DNA of 64,000 nucleotides from Rhodobacterales bacterium. Lineage in GTDB: Bacteria > Pseudomonadota > Alphaproteobacteria > Rhodobacterales > Rhodobacteraceae. The notes beneath the pieces are model-generated. The model had not been told where the DNA came from and searched no databases. It worked only from the letters and a program-made list of their open reading frames with translations. How positions within the stretch are numbered: the first letter of the stretch is position 1; each line of letters starts with the position of its first letter. Made by a program: the position numbers and the translations under genes. The DNA lies in assembly GCA_002748265.1 (NCBI GenBank), contig PDRY01000017.1:62001-126000 (forward strand), written 5' to 3'. Below, piece by piece: positions 25,725 to 34,621 of the stretch.

Positions 25725-26434
25725 CCCCAATCTCCCAGCTGGGTTTGCCACAGGGTCAGCGCCGCTACCGCCGCGGTGTCGGCGCGCAGAATGCGGGGGC
25801 CGAGGCTGACCGGGTGGGCGAAGGGCGCGGCGCGCAGTCGGGCGCGCTCCGCCTCCGAAAATCCGCCTTCGGGGCCGATCAGGATCGCCCAGGGGCCGGG
25901 CTGATCGGGTAGCGTTTGAGCCTCTCCCGCAAGCATTTCATCGCAGAACATGAGCTGGCGGTCTTCGGGCCAGTGATCGAGGAGGCCGCTGAGTTTCGAA
26001 AGCCCCGCCACTTCGGGCACGAATGTGCCGCCGCATTGCTCGGCGGCCTCGACGGCATGCGCCTGAAGCCGGTCCTGGCGGATGCGTTCGGAATTAGTGA
26101 AGTCGGTCTGCACCGGACAGATCCGGGCCGCACCCATTTCCGCAGCCTTTTCAACGATAAAGTCGGTACGGGCCTTCTTGATCGGCGCAAAGAGCAGCCA
26201 CAGGTCGGGCGGGTTCTTTTGCGGAGCGGTCTGGTCCGTGATGTGCAGCGTGCCGCGCCTTTTGGCCGCTTCGGTGATCTCGGCGCGCCATTCGCCGTCG
26301 CGGCCATTGAACACGCGCAGATCGTCGCCCACAGAGCGCCGCATGACCCCGAACAGGTAATGCGCCTGCGCCGGGTCCAGAGGAACCGTTTGCGCCGCGC
26401 CAAGGGGGTGGTCTAGGTAGAGCCTGATCGTCAT
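25721..26434 (-). CDS. rsmE: 16S rRNA (uracil1498-N3)-methyltransferase
   Basis: The product is 237 residues. It has an N-terminal PUA-like part (AHYLFGVMRRSVGDDLRVFNG) and a SPOUT-fold knot with IGPEGGFSEAE and SLGPRILRADTAAVAAL, the AdoMet-binding signatures. It methylates U1498 of 16S rRNA. The start is taken at 26434 (MTIRLYL); another in-frame start at 26446 exists. Only 12 bases separate this start from that of divergent ubiA. Confidence 0.93.
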   Translation of the reverse strand: MTIRLYLDHPLGAAQTVPLDPAQAHYLFGVMRRSVGDDLRVFNGRDGEWRAEITEAAKRRGTLHITDQTAPQKNPPDLWLLFAPIKKARTDFIVEKAAEMGAARICPVQTDFTNSERIRQDRLQAHAVEAAEQCGGTFVPEVAGLSKLSGLLDHWPEDRQLMFCDEMLAGEAQTLPDQPGPWAILIGPEGGFSEAERARLRAAPFAHPVSLGPRILRADTAAVAALTLWQTQLGDWG

Positions 26435-26446
26435 GGAGGGCACCAT

Positions 26447-27403
26447 ATGAGCAGCGAGCACGACAGGCCAGAGGCCGTTGCCGATGCCGTGAGCGGGCAT
26501 TGGGTCGATACGCGCGCGCCCCATGCGTGGCGCCCCTATCTGCGCCTGTCGCGGCTGGAGCGCCCCATTGGCACCTGGCTTTTGCTTTTGCCCTGCTGGT
26601 GGGGGCTGCTGCTGGCCATCTTGTGGGACGGCGCGCCCCGGCTGGGCGATCTGTGGATTGCGGCGGGCTGCGCGATTGGATCGCTCCTGATGCGCGGGGC
26701 AGGCTGCACCTGGAACGACATCACCGACCGCGACATTGACGGCAGCGTGGCGCGCACGGCGCGCAGGCCGATCCCGTCCGGCGCGGTTACAGTAAAGCAG
26801 GCGCTGGTGTGGATGGCGGTGCAATGCGTCATCTCTTTGGGCATTTTGCTCAGCTTCAATGGTGCGGCGCAGCTTCTGGGGCTGCTGTCTTTGCTGCCGG
26901 TGGCGATCTACCCGTTCGCCAAGCGCTTCACCTGGTGGCCGCAGGTCTTTTTGGGGCTGGCCTTCAACTGGGGGGCGCTTCTGGCATTTGCCGCCCATGC
27001 GGGCACGCTGGCTTGGCCTGCGGTGCTGGCCTATCTGGCTGGGATCGCCTGGACGCTGTTTTATGACACGATCTACGCCCATCAGGACGCCGAGGATGAC
27101 GCGCTGATCGGGGTGAAATCGACGGCGCGACTATTTGGCGCGGCGTCGCGGCGTTGGCTGCGGGGGTTCCTGATCGCCGCCGTGATCTTGTTCGGCGCGG
27201 CGGTGCTGCTGGCCGTTCAGGGGCGCGGGCCGCTCAGCGTTGTCATTGCGCTTGGCGCGCCATGGGCCCTGGGCTGGCACATGGCCTGGCAGCTCACTCG
27301 GTTTGACCCTGAGGACGGGCAGGGCCTGCTGCGGCTGTTCCGGTCCAACCGCGATGCCGGCTTGTTTCCGCTTATCTTCCTGGGTCTTGCGTTAGTGCTG
27401 TGA
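26447..27403 (+). CDS. ubiA: 4-hydroxybenzoate polyprenyltransferase
   Basis: This 318-residue inner-membrane enzyme attaches the polyprenyl chain to 4-hydroxybenzoate in ubiquinone synthesis. The aspartate-rich motifs are NDITDRDID and DTIYAHQDAEDD, which bind the diphosphate with Mg. About nine hydrophobic helices are present. RPIGTWLLLLPCWWG is typical for the family. It is divergent from rsmE with a 12-base gap, so its promoter must lie inside rsmE or be shared. Confidence 0.95.
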   Translation: MSSEHDRPEAVADAVSGHWVDTRAPHAWRPYLRLSRLERPIGTWLLLLPCWWGLLLAILWDGAPRLGDLWIAAGCAIGSLLMRGAGCTWNDITDRDIDGSVARTARRPIPSGAVTVKQALVWMAVQCVISLGILLSFNGAAQLLGLLSLLPVAIYPFAKRFTWWPQVFLGLAFNWGALLAFAAHAGTLAWPAVLAYLAGIAWTLFYDTIYAHQDAEDDALIGVKSTARLFGAASRRWLRGFLIAAVILFGAAVLLAVQGRGPLSVVIALGAPWALGWHMAWQLTRFDPEDGQGLLRLFRSNRDAGLFPLIFLGLALVL

Positions 27404-27462
27404 TTGATCCCCGGCGCTGTGCGCCCTAAACGGGGACATCGAAAACAGGACTGGCTGGTTTC

Positions 27463-29355
27463 ATGCGGATTTCTTCTGTTGTTCTGCGGGTTGCAATCTT
27501 TGCCGTTGCCGGCGTGCTCTGCCTGATCGGCGCGCGCGGCGCAGTGGCTGTGGTCGAGGACCGCTCGCGCGTGGGAGTGCAGGAGGCCCTGCTTGATGCC
27601 GGGCATGACTGGACCTCTGTGCAAAGCGACGGGCTTCAGATCGTGCTGGAAGGTACCGCGCCCAACGAGGCCGTGCGGTTCCGGGCCATGTCGGTGGCGG
27701 GCACCGTGGTCGATAGCAGCCGGGTGATCGACAACATAAACGTCGCGGCGAGCGGGCTGAACATCGCGCCTGATTTTGCCGTTGAGATGCTGCGCAACGA
27801 CACTGGCGTGTCGCTGATCGGCCTGATGCCCGGATCGACGGATCGCGATGACGTGGCCCGGCGGGTGAGCTCGATCGCCGATGAGATGGCGCTGACCGAC
27901 CTGCTCGATGTGGCGTCCTACCCGGCGCCGGAAGGGTGGGCGCAATCCCTGAACTTCGCGCTAGACGCGCTCCGGCTCCTGCCGCGCTCAAAGATTTCGG
28001 TGGAACCGGCCGATGTGAGCATCGTTGCCATCTCGGACAGCGCGGCGCAAAAGGCGAGCTGGGAAGCAGAGCTGGCGCGCAAGGCCCCGGACGGGGTTGC
28101 GATCACCATCGACATTTCCGCGCCGCGCCCCGTGATCACGCCGTTCACGATCCGGCTCAGCAAGGACGGAGCCGGTGTCCATATGGATGCTTGCGCTGCG
28201 GACACGCCAGAGGCGCAGACCCAGATCGTAAGCGCCGTGCGCACATTGGGGATCGACGGCGATGTTGATTGCCCCCTGGGGCTGGGCGTGCCGTCCAAAA
28301 CCTGGGGCGATGCGGCAGTTCTAGCGATCAGCGCGCTCGGAGAGCTGGGCGGCGGAACCGTGACCTTGAAGGACGCAGACGTGTCGTTGGTGGCCGCAGA
28401 GGGCACCGATTCCGAGCTGTTCGACAATGTGGTCGGCGCGCTCACCAACTCGCTGCCTGATGTCTTTTCGCTGGAAGCGGAATTGCCCGAGCCGCCCAAC
28501 CCGGACGCCGCAGGCCCGCCGCAGTTTACCGCCACGCTCAGCCCCGAAGGGCAGGTGCAACTGCGCGGTCGTGTTGCTGATGATCTGATGAATATGACCG
28601 CAGAAAACTACGCGAAGGCGCGGTTTGGTCAGGACGCCGTGGTCATGGCCACCCGCGTGGGTGATGACGGATCGCTGCCGCAGGGCTGGTCCGTGCGGGT
28701 GCTGGCCGGGCTTGAGGCGCTCTCGCATCTGGCGTCGGGGGCCGTTGTCGTGCAGCCCGATGATGTGACGGTCAGCGGCCGCACAGGCAGCAAGACGGCC
28801 CGCGATGAAATCTCGCGCCTGCTCATCACCAAGCTGGGGGCCGACGCCGCGTTTGATATGTCCGTCACCTATGACGAGGCCCTGGACCCGATTGCTGCTC
28901 TGCCCACCCCGGAAGAATGCGTCGAAAAGATCGTCGCGGTCACCAATCGCGTGAAGATCACCTTTGAGCCCGGTTCGGATCGCATCGTTGCGGATGCGCG
29001 CGGGGCCATGGACGACATCGCGGATATCTTGCAAAAATGCCCCGAACTGCCGCTCAAGATCGCAGGTTACACCGACAGCCAGGGCGGCGAGGAAATGAAC
29101 CAGCAGCTCTCTCAGCGCCGGGCCGAAGCGGTGCTGGACGGGCTGCGTTCGCGCCGGGTGCCGGTGGCGGGGTTCACGGCGATTGGCTATGGTGAAGCCG
29201 ATCCGATTGCGGATAACGACACGGCGGAAGGCCGCGAGGACAACCGGCGGATCGAATTTTCGCTGATCAGCGAAGAGCCCGAAGAAGCCCCGGAAGAGGG
29301 CTCGGGTGAGACGGAGGCGGATACGCCCTCCGAAACGGAGACAGTGAGCGAATGA
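27463..29355 (+). CDS. OmpA-family protein with BON-like repeats
   Basis: The product is 630 residues. An N-terminal hydrophobic segment (SSVVLRVAIFAVAGVLCLIG) anchors or exports it. Repeated modules of about 70 residues (for example VSLIGLMPGSTDRDDVARRV and VQLRGRVADDLM) look like BON-type domains. The C-terminal OmpA domain carries ITFEPGSDRI, then IAGYTDSQGGEEMNQQLSQ and the RRAEAV segment, which bind peptidoglycan. It ends in a Glu-rich tail. It overlaps the following coiled-coil gene by 4 bases. Probable envelope role. Confidence 0.88.
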   Translation: MRISSVVLRVAIFAVAGVLCLIGARGAVAVVEDRSRVGVQEALLDAGHDWTSVQSDGLQIVLEGTAPNEAVRFRAMSVAGTVVDSSRVIDNINVAASGLNIAPDFAVEMLRNDTGVSLIGLMPGSTDRDDVARRVSSIADEMALTDLLDVASYPAPEGWAQSLNFALDALRLLPRSKISVEPADVSIVAISDSAAQKASWEAELARKAPDGVAITIDISAPRPVITPFTIRLSKDGAGVHMDACAADTPEAQTQIVSAVRTLGIDGDVDCPLGLGVPSKTWGDAAVLAISALGELGGGTVTLKDADVSLVAAEGTDSELFDNVVGALTNSLPDVFSLEAELPEPPNPDAAGPPQFTATLSPEGQVQLRGRVADDLMNMTAENYAKARFGQDAVVMATRVGDDGSLPQGWSVRVLAGLEALSHLASGAVVVQPDDVTVSGRTGSKTARDEISRLLITKLGADAAFDMSVTYDEALDPIAALPTPEECVEKIVAVTNRVKITFEPGSDRIVADARGAMDDIADILQKCPELPLKIAGYTDSQGGEEMNQQLSQRRAEAVLDGLRSRRVPVAGFTAIGYGEADPIADNDTAEGREDNRRIEFSLISEEPEEAPEEGSGETEADTPSETETVSE

Positions 29356-29675
29356 ACAGAACAGAATTCGTGATTGCGACGGCGGTCATCCTTTTCGTGG
29401 CTTTTGCCGTCGGCTTCTTTGCCAACTGGATGCTCAACCGTCTGAACCGGGTGTCCAAGGAAGACATCGGGGAACTGGACCGCATGGCCCAGTCGCTCCA
29501 CGAAGCCGAAGAAACCCGCGATCAGGCGATTGCCTATCTTCAGCAGCGCGAGGCGGAGATCACCAATCAACTCAGCCAGACCGAGGCGGAACTCTCGGCG
29601 GCCATGGACGGCCTGCGCGACGCCCGCGCCGAGGCGGAACATTGGCGGGTGCAGGCTGAGGGGCAGCAGGCCTAA
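29352..29675 (+). CDS. Membrane-anchored coiled-coil protein
   Basis: The product is 107 residues. One N-terminal transmembrane helix (VIATAVILFVAFAVGFFANWML) is followed by a long charged helix with heptad-like pattern through EELDRMAQSLHEAEETRDQ-type sequence to the end. It overlaps the OmpA-family gene by 4 bases (ATGA) and so is likely its partner. The topology is single-pass with cytoplasmic or periplasmic coil; I cannot decide which. Confidence 0.78.
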   Translation: MNRTEFVIATAVILFVAFAVGFFANWMLNRLNRVSKEDIGELDRMAQSLHEAEETRDQAIAYLQQREAEITNQLSQTEAELSAAMDGLRDARAEAEHWRVQAEGQQA

Positions 29676-29696
29676 GCCACCGCCCGCTCCCGGTCG

Positions 29697-30308
29697 CTAC
29701 TGTGCGATCAGTTCAGCCAGCACGGCCTTGACCGTATCGCTGTTCCAATCGGCCTCGCCGGACAGGCGCGCGATCTCGTTGCCATCGCGGTTCAAGATCA
29801 CCGTTACCGGCAGCCCCATGACGCCCATCGCGCGGGCCAGCTCTCCGTTCGTGTCGGTGTAGCGGGGCAGGTGGGTGGCGCCGATGTCGTCGAAGAAGGC
29901 CGCCGCCTGGGCTGCATTGGTGCGCGAGGTGGCGATGGTGACAACCGCCAGATCCTCCTGTGCGCCAGCTGCGAGCGCGTCCAGGGACGGCATCTCCTTG
30001 CGGCAGGGTGGGCACCAGGTGGCCCAGAAATTCACAACCGCGATCTTGCCGTTGAAATCCGACAGCTGGCCTTCGCCCTCGGGCGTCGCATAGGCGATGG
30101 CGGGCACGGGTTTGGGCGCGCTATGGAAGGCCAGGTTGCGCAGCTCTGCGGCGGCGGGCGGGGCCGCAAGCGGCGCGGAGGCCGATGCCGTTGGCTCTGT
30201 CGCGGGCGCGTCTTGCGATGCGTCCTGCCGTCCGTTCATCACGGCCAGCCCGGCCAGCAGAATTGCCCCGGCGCCAAGGGCCGTATAGAGCAGGGCGGAA
30301 CGTGACAT
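29697..30308 (-). CDS. TlpA-like thioredoxin-fold disulfide reductase
   Basis: The product is 203 residues. An N-terminal signal-anchor ([21 protein letters not shown]) and an Ala/Pro linker precede a thioredoxin domain with the active site [13 protein letters not shown] and the cis-Pro motif [10 protein letters not shown]. It should act in the periplasm, in cytochrome c maturation or oxidase assembly. Start 30308 is only 28 bases from the start of divergent argH. Confidence 0.9.
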   Translation of the reverse strand: MSRSALLYTALGAGAILLAGLAVMNGRQDASQDAPATEPTASASAPLAAPPAAAELRNLAFHSAPKPVPAIAYATPEGEGQLSDFNGKIAVVNFWATWCPPCRKEMPSLDALAAGAQEDLAVVTIATSRTNAAQAAAFFDDIGATHLPRYTDTNGELARAMGVMGLPVTVILNRDGNEIARLSGEADWNSDTVKAVLAELIAQ

Positions 30309-30336
30309 GGGCAGCCTCCTTCGAAAGGTGCGAGAT

Positions 30337-31725
30337 ATGACAAAGACGGGTTCCAATGCGATGTGGGGCGGACGGTTCGCCGATGGGCCGGACGCGATCA
30401 TGGAGGCGATCAACGCCTCGATCGGGTTCGATCAGCGACTGGCCGCCCAGGACATCGCGGGCTCCCGTGCCCATGCCGCCATGTTGGAGGCGATCGGCGT
30501 CCTTTCAGATAACGAAGCAGGCGCGATCCGGGAAGGGTTGCTCACCGTATTGTCAGAGATCGAAGCGGGGGAGTTTCCGTTCTCCACCGCGTTGGAAGAC
30601 ATCCACATGAACGTGGAAGACCGGCTGAAAGAGATCATCGGAGAGCCCGCCGGACGCCTGCACACCGCACGGAGCCGGAACGATCAGGTGGCGACCGATT
30701 TCCGCCTGTGGGTGCGCGATCAATGCGACGCCGCCGAAGAGGCGATCATTGCCCTGATGCAAGCCCTGTTGGGTCAGGCGGAGGCCGGGGCCGATTGGGT
30801 CATGCCCGGTTTCACCCATCTCCAGACGGCGCAGCCGGTGACCTGGGGTCATCACATGATGGCCTATGTAGAAATGTGCGCCCGCGATCTGAGCCGCATC
30901 CGCGACGCGCGGGCCCGCATGAACGAAAGCCCACTGGGCAGCGCGGCCCTCGCCGGGACGGGGTTCCCGATTGACCGCGACATGACCGCGCAGGCGCTCG
31001 GATTCGACCGCCCGACGGCCAATTCTCTGGACGCGGTGAGTGATCGCGACTTCGCGCTTGAGTTCCTGTCGGCCGCCTCGATCAGCGCGATGCACCTGTC
31101 GCGCCTGGCCGAAGAGCTGGTGATCTGGTCCTCGGCGCAGTTCCGCTTCGTGGCCATGTCGGATCGCTGGTCCACCGGGTCGTCGATCATGCCGCAAAAG
31201 CGCAACCCCGACGCGGCGGAGTTGATCCGCGCCAAGATCGGGCGGATCTTTGGCGCCAATGTTGCGCTGATGACGGTGATGAAAGGCCTGCCGCTCGCCT
31301 ATGCGAAGGACATGCAAGAGGACAAGGAACAGGTGTTCGACGCCGCCGATCACTGGCTTTTGGCGCTGCGGGCCATGGCCGGGATGGTGACCGACATGAC
31401 GGTGAATCGCGACGCCCTGCGCGCCGCCGCCGCCAGCGGGTTTTCCACCGCGACCGATCTGGCCGACTGGCTGGTGCGCGAAGCGGGTGTGCCGTTCCGC
31501 CGGGCCCATCACGTGACGGGCGCTCTGGTCGCTCTGGCCGAAGAGAAGGGCTGCGATCTGCCCGATCTATCGCTGGAGGACATGCAGGGCGTGTCGAGCG
31601 AGATCACAGAAGGCGTGTTCGATGTGCTGACCGTTGAGGCGTCGGTCGCCTCGCGCACCAGCTATGGTGGCACCGCGCCCGATCAGGTGCGGGCACAGAT
31701 CGCACGCTGGCGCGAGATCCTGTAA
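30337..31725 (+). CDS. argH: Argininosuccinate lyase
   Basis: This 462-residue enzyme of the fumarase/aspartase superfamily makes arginine and fumarate from argininosuccinate. Signatures are [11 protein letters not shown] near the N terminus, [16 protein letters not shown] and the mobile loop [13 protein letters not shown]. The start at 30337 gives the family-typical N terminus; an earlier in-frame start overlaps the divergent tlpA-like gene start region. Confidence 0.96.
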   Translation: MTKTGSNAMWGGRFADGPDAIMEAINASIGFDQRLAAQDIAGSRAHAAMLEAIGVLSDNEAGAIREGLLTVLSEIEAGEFPFSTALEDIHMNVEDRLKEIIGEPAGRLHTARSRNDQVATDFRLWVRDQCDAAEEAIIALMQALLGQAEAGADWVMPGFTHLQTAQPVTWGHHMMAYVEMCARDLSRIRDARARMNESPLGSAALAGTGFPIDRDMTAQALGFDRPTANSLDAVSDRDFALEFLSAASISAMHLSRLAEELVIWSSAQFRFVAMSDRWSTGSSIMPQKRNPDAAELIRAKIGRIFGANVALMTVMKGLPLAYAKDMQEDKEQVFDAADHWLLALRAMAGMVTDMTVNRDALRAAAASGFSTATDLADWLVREAGVPFRRAHHVTGALVALAEEKGCDLPDLSLEDMQGVSSEITEGVFDVLTVEASVASRTSYGGTAPDQVRAQIARWREIL

Positions 31726-31727
31726 GG

Positions 31728-31753
31728 GCGCGGGCCGTCAGACCGGCCCGCGC
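31728..31753. terminator. GC hairpin between argH and the AraC-GyrI gene
   Basis: GCGCGGGCCG and CGGCCCGCGC form a perfect 10-bp stem with a 6-base loop in the 37-base gap between convergent genes. There is no T-tract on either side, so it may be a barrier or weak terminator. Confidence 0.45.
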
Positions 31754-31762
31754 GAAACCGCG

Positions 31763-32614
31763 TCAGCCTTTCAGCGGCAGGCAGATATCCGTGCGCAGCT
31801 CCGTCGCCGGGGTTGTGGCCGGATCGTTGAGATAGACCTCATAGGGCGGCAGATCGGCGGGCTCTTCGCCCGACTCGGGCAGCCATTTCCCGTAGAGCGC
31901 ATCATAAGCCGCGCCAAGCGTGGCGTAGGGGCCTTTGTGCTCCAGGATGGCGCAGCGGCTGGCGGGCAGGGTGACCTCTTCGAGCCCTTCGGGGATCTCG
32001 AACCCGTCTTCGACGGCCATCCCGGCATGGGCGCGCAAATCCTCCGGCGCGGTTTCTGCGGGGTTGTCGTAGTACACCCCGACCATACCGCGCGCGTGGG
32101 GCAGAAGGTTGCGGGTGACAAAGATCGCCCCGACGCGCTCGAAAGCTTCGCCGCAGGTCTGATAGTCGCCCTTATGGAACGCAGCGGCAAGCCGCAGGGC
32201 GGGGCGGTGTTGGATCGTGATGGGGAACATGGGGGTGTCTCCTTTTGGGTGGGGTTGAACCAGAACGACAGCCAGATGCTCCGGGCGGGCGCTTTCGCGG
32301 AACGCGGCGGGGGGCTGACCGTAGGCGTTTGTGAAGGCGCGGGTGAAGCTGGAGAGATTGGGGTAGCCCACTTCGGCGGCGATGCGTGCCACCGGGCGAT
32401 CATCCCTGAGCAGCTTTGCCGCGGCCAGATGCAGTCGAATGCGCCGGACCGCATGGGCCACGGTTTCGCCCATGATCCCCTGGAACACCCGGTGCCAGTG
32501 AAAACGGCTCATCGCCGCGACATCGGCCAGGGCGTCCAGCGACAGATCCCCGGCGGGGTTCTGGCTGATATGAGTGACAACGCGCATCATGCGGGCATCG
32601 TAATCATGGCTCAT
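31763..32614 (-). CDS. AraC family regulator with GyrI-like effector domain
   Basis: The product is 283 residues. Residues 1-110 are an AraC/XylS DNA-binding domain with two helix-turn-helix units (SLDALADVAAMSRFHWHRVF and VARIAAEVGYPNLSSFTRAF). Residues 125-283 form a GyrI/BacT effector domain (PALRLAAAFHKGDYQTCGEA and CAILEHKGPYATLGAAYD) that binds small molecules. This is the reverse of SoxS-only regulators and similar to Rob. AAGGAG precedes the start at 32614. Targets are unknown; the gene is divergent from a small lipoprotein gene. Confidence 0.9.
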   Translation of the reverse strand: MSHDYDARMMRVVTHISQNPAGDLSLDALADVAAMSRFHWHRVFQGIMGETVAHAVRRIRLHLAAAKLLRDDRPVARIAAEVGYPNLSSFTRAFTNAYGQPPAAFRESARPEHLAVVLVQPHPKGDTPMFPITIQHRPALRLAAAFHKGDYQTCGEAFERVGAIFVTRNLLPHARGMVGVYYDNPAETAPEDLRAHAGMAVEDGFEIPEGLEEVTLPASRCAILEHKGPYATLGAAYDALYGKWLPESGEEPADLPPYEVYLNDPATTPATELRTDICLPLKG

Positions 32615-32726
32615 CTGGGTCTCCTTCACGGGTCCTTGAGTAGGATAGCCGGGTTTTGCATGTCTTGCTGACTTGCGTCCGCCGGGTACGGGCGGCAGGG
32701 TTGCGGCAGATCGGAGGACGATGACG

Positions 32727-32900
32727 ATGCGGCAGTGGCTGATTTTAATAGGCGTGGCCCTGGTGGCGGGATGCGGGGTCGATGGGGCTCCTATGCGGCC
32801 CGAAGCGCACGGGCGCGTGACGGTGGGCAATCAGGGGGTCAGCGCCGGGGGAGACCTGTCTCTCACCAACGGCACGATCACTTTGGGGGTCGGGCTTTGA
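32727..32900 (+). CDS. Small lipoprotein
   Basis: The product is 57 residues. The N terminus MRQWLILIGVALVAGCGVDG has a clear lipobox (VAGC). The remainder is a short Gly/Thr-rich tail. GGAGG at 32713-32717 fits the ATG at 32727 (9 bases); the ATG at 32721 is too close but possible. It precedes a DUF2834-like membrane gene by 2 bases. Confidence 0.7.
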   Translation: MRQWLILIGVALVAGCGVDGAPMRPEAHGRVTVGNQGVSAGGDLSLTNGTITLGVGL

Positions 32901-32902
32901 AG

Positions 32903-33220
32903 ATGTCTCCGCTGCGGTGGGTCTGGCTGATCGCCGCGCTGCTGGGGGCCGCGGTGCCCATGGGCCATTTCATCGCGCATTTCCTGACACATGGGCTGTC
33001 GCTGAGCGGGCTGGTCGCCGCGTGGATGGAGAACCCGGCGGGGGCGGGGCTGGCTTGGGATTTGCTGATCTCGGGCATCGTCCTGATCGTCTGGATCGCT
33101 GCGGAGGTACGTGTGCGCCGCAACTGGGAGGCACTGTGGGCCGTGCCCGCGACGCTCTGCATCGGGGTGAGTTGCGGCTTGCCGCTCTATCTTTTCCTGC
33201 GCACCCGGCCCGTGACCTGA
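32903..33220 (+). CDS. DUF2834-like membrane protein
   Basis: The product is 105 residues with three hydrophobic helices. The segment AHFLTHGLSLSGLVAAW and the following LAWDLLISGIVLIVWIAAE match the DUF2834 pattern. The function is unknown. The start at 32903 is the first ATG after the lipoprotein stop; a TTG just upstream is possible. Confidence 0.75.
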   Translation: MSPLRWVWLIAALLGAAVPMGHFIAHFLTHGLSLSGLVAAWMENPAGAGLAWDLLISGIVLIVWIAAEVRVRRNWEALWAVPATLCIGVSCGLPLYLFLRTRPVT

Positions 33221-33317
33221 TCTCACGGAGGCGCTGCCGCGCCGCTCTTTTGTCCTGAGATCCGCGGACGCGATGCGCCCCGGCACAGGCAGGACAGGTT
33301 GCGGTGGCGGTGAATTT

Positions 33318-33340
33318 GGATATTTGGGGCACAAAGAAGA
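33318..33340 (+). repeat. GGATATTT-containing fragment upstream of lysA
   Basis: The short stretch GGATATTTGGGGCACAAAG resembles the tail of the double-hairpin repeat (compare GGGATATTTCAGG of copy 2) but has no hairpins next to it. It could be a decayed repeat end or leader sequence. Confidence 0.3.
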
Positions 33341-33355
33341 CATAGGGCCGCGCAT

Positions 33356-34621
33356 ATGGATCATTTCCTGTATCGAAACGGGCAGCTGTTTGCCGAAGAT
33401 GTCCCGGTGGCGGAGATCGCGGCTCAGGTGGGCACGCCGTTCTACTGCTATTCCGAAGCGACGCTGCTGCGGCATTTCCGGCTGTTCGACGAGGCGCTCG
33501 ACGGGATGCCGCATTTGGTGTGCTACGCGGTCAAGGCCCTGTCCAACCAGGCGATCCTGAGCGTTCTGGGTCGCGCAGGCGCGGGCATGGATGTCGTATC
33601 GGGCGGCGAATATGCGCGGGCCAAGGCGGCGGGCGTGCCCGGTGATCGCATCGTGTTCTCTGGCGTCGGCAAGACCCGCGCCGAGATGGAGCAGGTTCTG
33701 GCTGGCGGTATCCGGCAGGTGAACCTTGAGAGCGAGCCCGAGATGGAGCTGCTCAGCCAGGTGGCCGCCGACATGGGGGTTGAGGTGCCGGTGACGGTGC
33801 GGGTGAACCCCGATGTGGACGCCAAGACCCATGCCAAGATCGCCACGGGCAAATCAGAGAACAAGTTCGGCATCCCGATCTCTCGCGCCCGCGAGGTCTA
33901 TGCCCGCGCGGCAAAGCTGCCCGGTCTGCGGGTGGTGGGGATCGACGTGCATATCGGGTCTCAGCTGACCGATCTGGCGCCGTTTGCGGCGGCCTATGCC
34001 AAGGTCGCGGAGCTGACCGAGCTCCTGCGCGCGGACGGACATAGCATTGAGCGGCTCGATCTGGGGGGCGGTCTGGGCATCCCCTATGCGCGCGACAACA
34101 ACGCGCCGCCGCTGCCGGTGGAGTATGGCGCCGTGATCCGCGAGCAAGTCGGCCATCTTGGCTGTGAGGTGGAGATCGAGCCCGGCCGCCTGATCGCGGG
34201 CAATGCCGGGATCCTGGTCGCGCAGTCGATCTATGTGAAGGAGGGCGAGGACCGGTCCTTCCTGATCCTCGATGCGGCGATGAACGATCTGATCCGTCCC
34301 GCCATGTACGAAGCCTATCACGATATCATCCCGGTGGTTGAGCCCGCGCCGGGCACGGAACCCGCCACCTATGACATTGTGGGCCCGGTCTGCGAATCGG
34401 GCGATACCTTTGCCAAGGGTCGGATCATGGCGCCGGTTGCATCCGGCGATTTGGTCGCGTTTCGCTCGGCCGGGGCTTACGGCGCTGTGATGGCCAGCGA
34501 ATATAATTCGCGCCCCCTGATCCCCGAAGTTCTGGTGCGCGGCGATCAATTCGCGGTTATTCGGCAACGACCCACCTATGAGGAGATGATCGGACGCGAT
34601 ACGCTGCCGTCATGGCTGTGA
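33356..34621 (+). CDS. lysA: Diaminopimelate decarboxylase
   Basis: This 421-residue PLP enzyme of fold type III converts meso-DAP to lysine. The PLP Lys sits in CYAVKALSNQ. Other motifs are ENKFGIPISRA, VDVHIGSQL-type IDVHIGSQLTDL, DLGGGLGIPY, EPGRLIAGNAG and GPVCESGDTFAKGR (catalytic Cys/Glu region). It overlaps the following TIGR02302 gene by 10 bases. Confidence 0.96.
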   Translation: MDHFLYRNGQLFAEDVPVAEIAAQVGTPFYCYSEATLLRHFRLFDEALDGMPHLVCYAVKALSNQAILSVLGRAGAGMDVVSGGEYARAKAAGVPGDRIVFSGVGKTRAEMEQVLAGGIRQVNLESEPEMELLSQVAADMGVEVPVTVRVNPDVDAKTHAKIATGKSENKFGIPISRAREVYARAAKLPGLRVVGIDVHIGSQLTDLAPFAAAYAKVAELTELLRADGHSIERLDLGGGLGIPYARDNNAPPLPVEYGAVIREQVGHLGCEVEIEPGRLIAGNAGILVAQSIYVKEGEDRSFLILDAAMNDLIRPAMYEAYHDIIPVVEPAPGTEPATYDIVGPVCESGDTFAKGRIMAPVASGDLVAFRSAGAYGAVMASEYNSRPLIPEVLVRGDQFAVIRQRPTYEEMIGRDTLPSWL

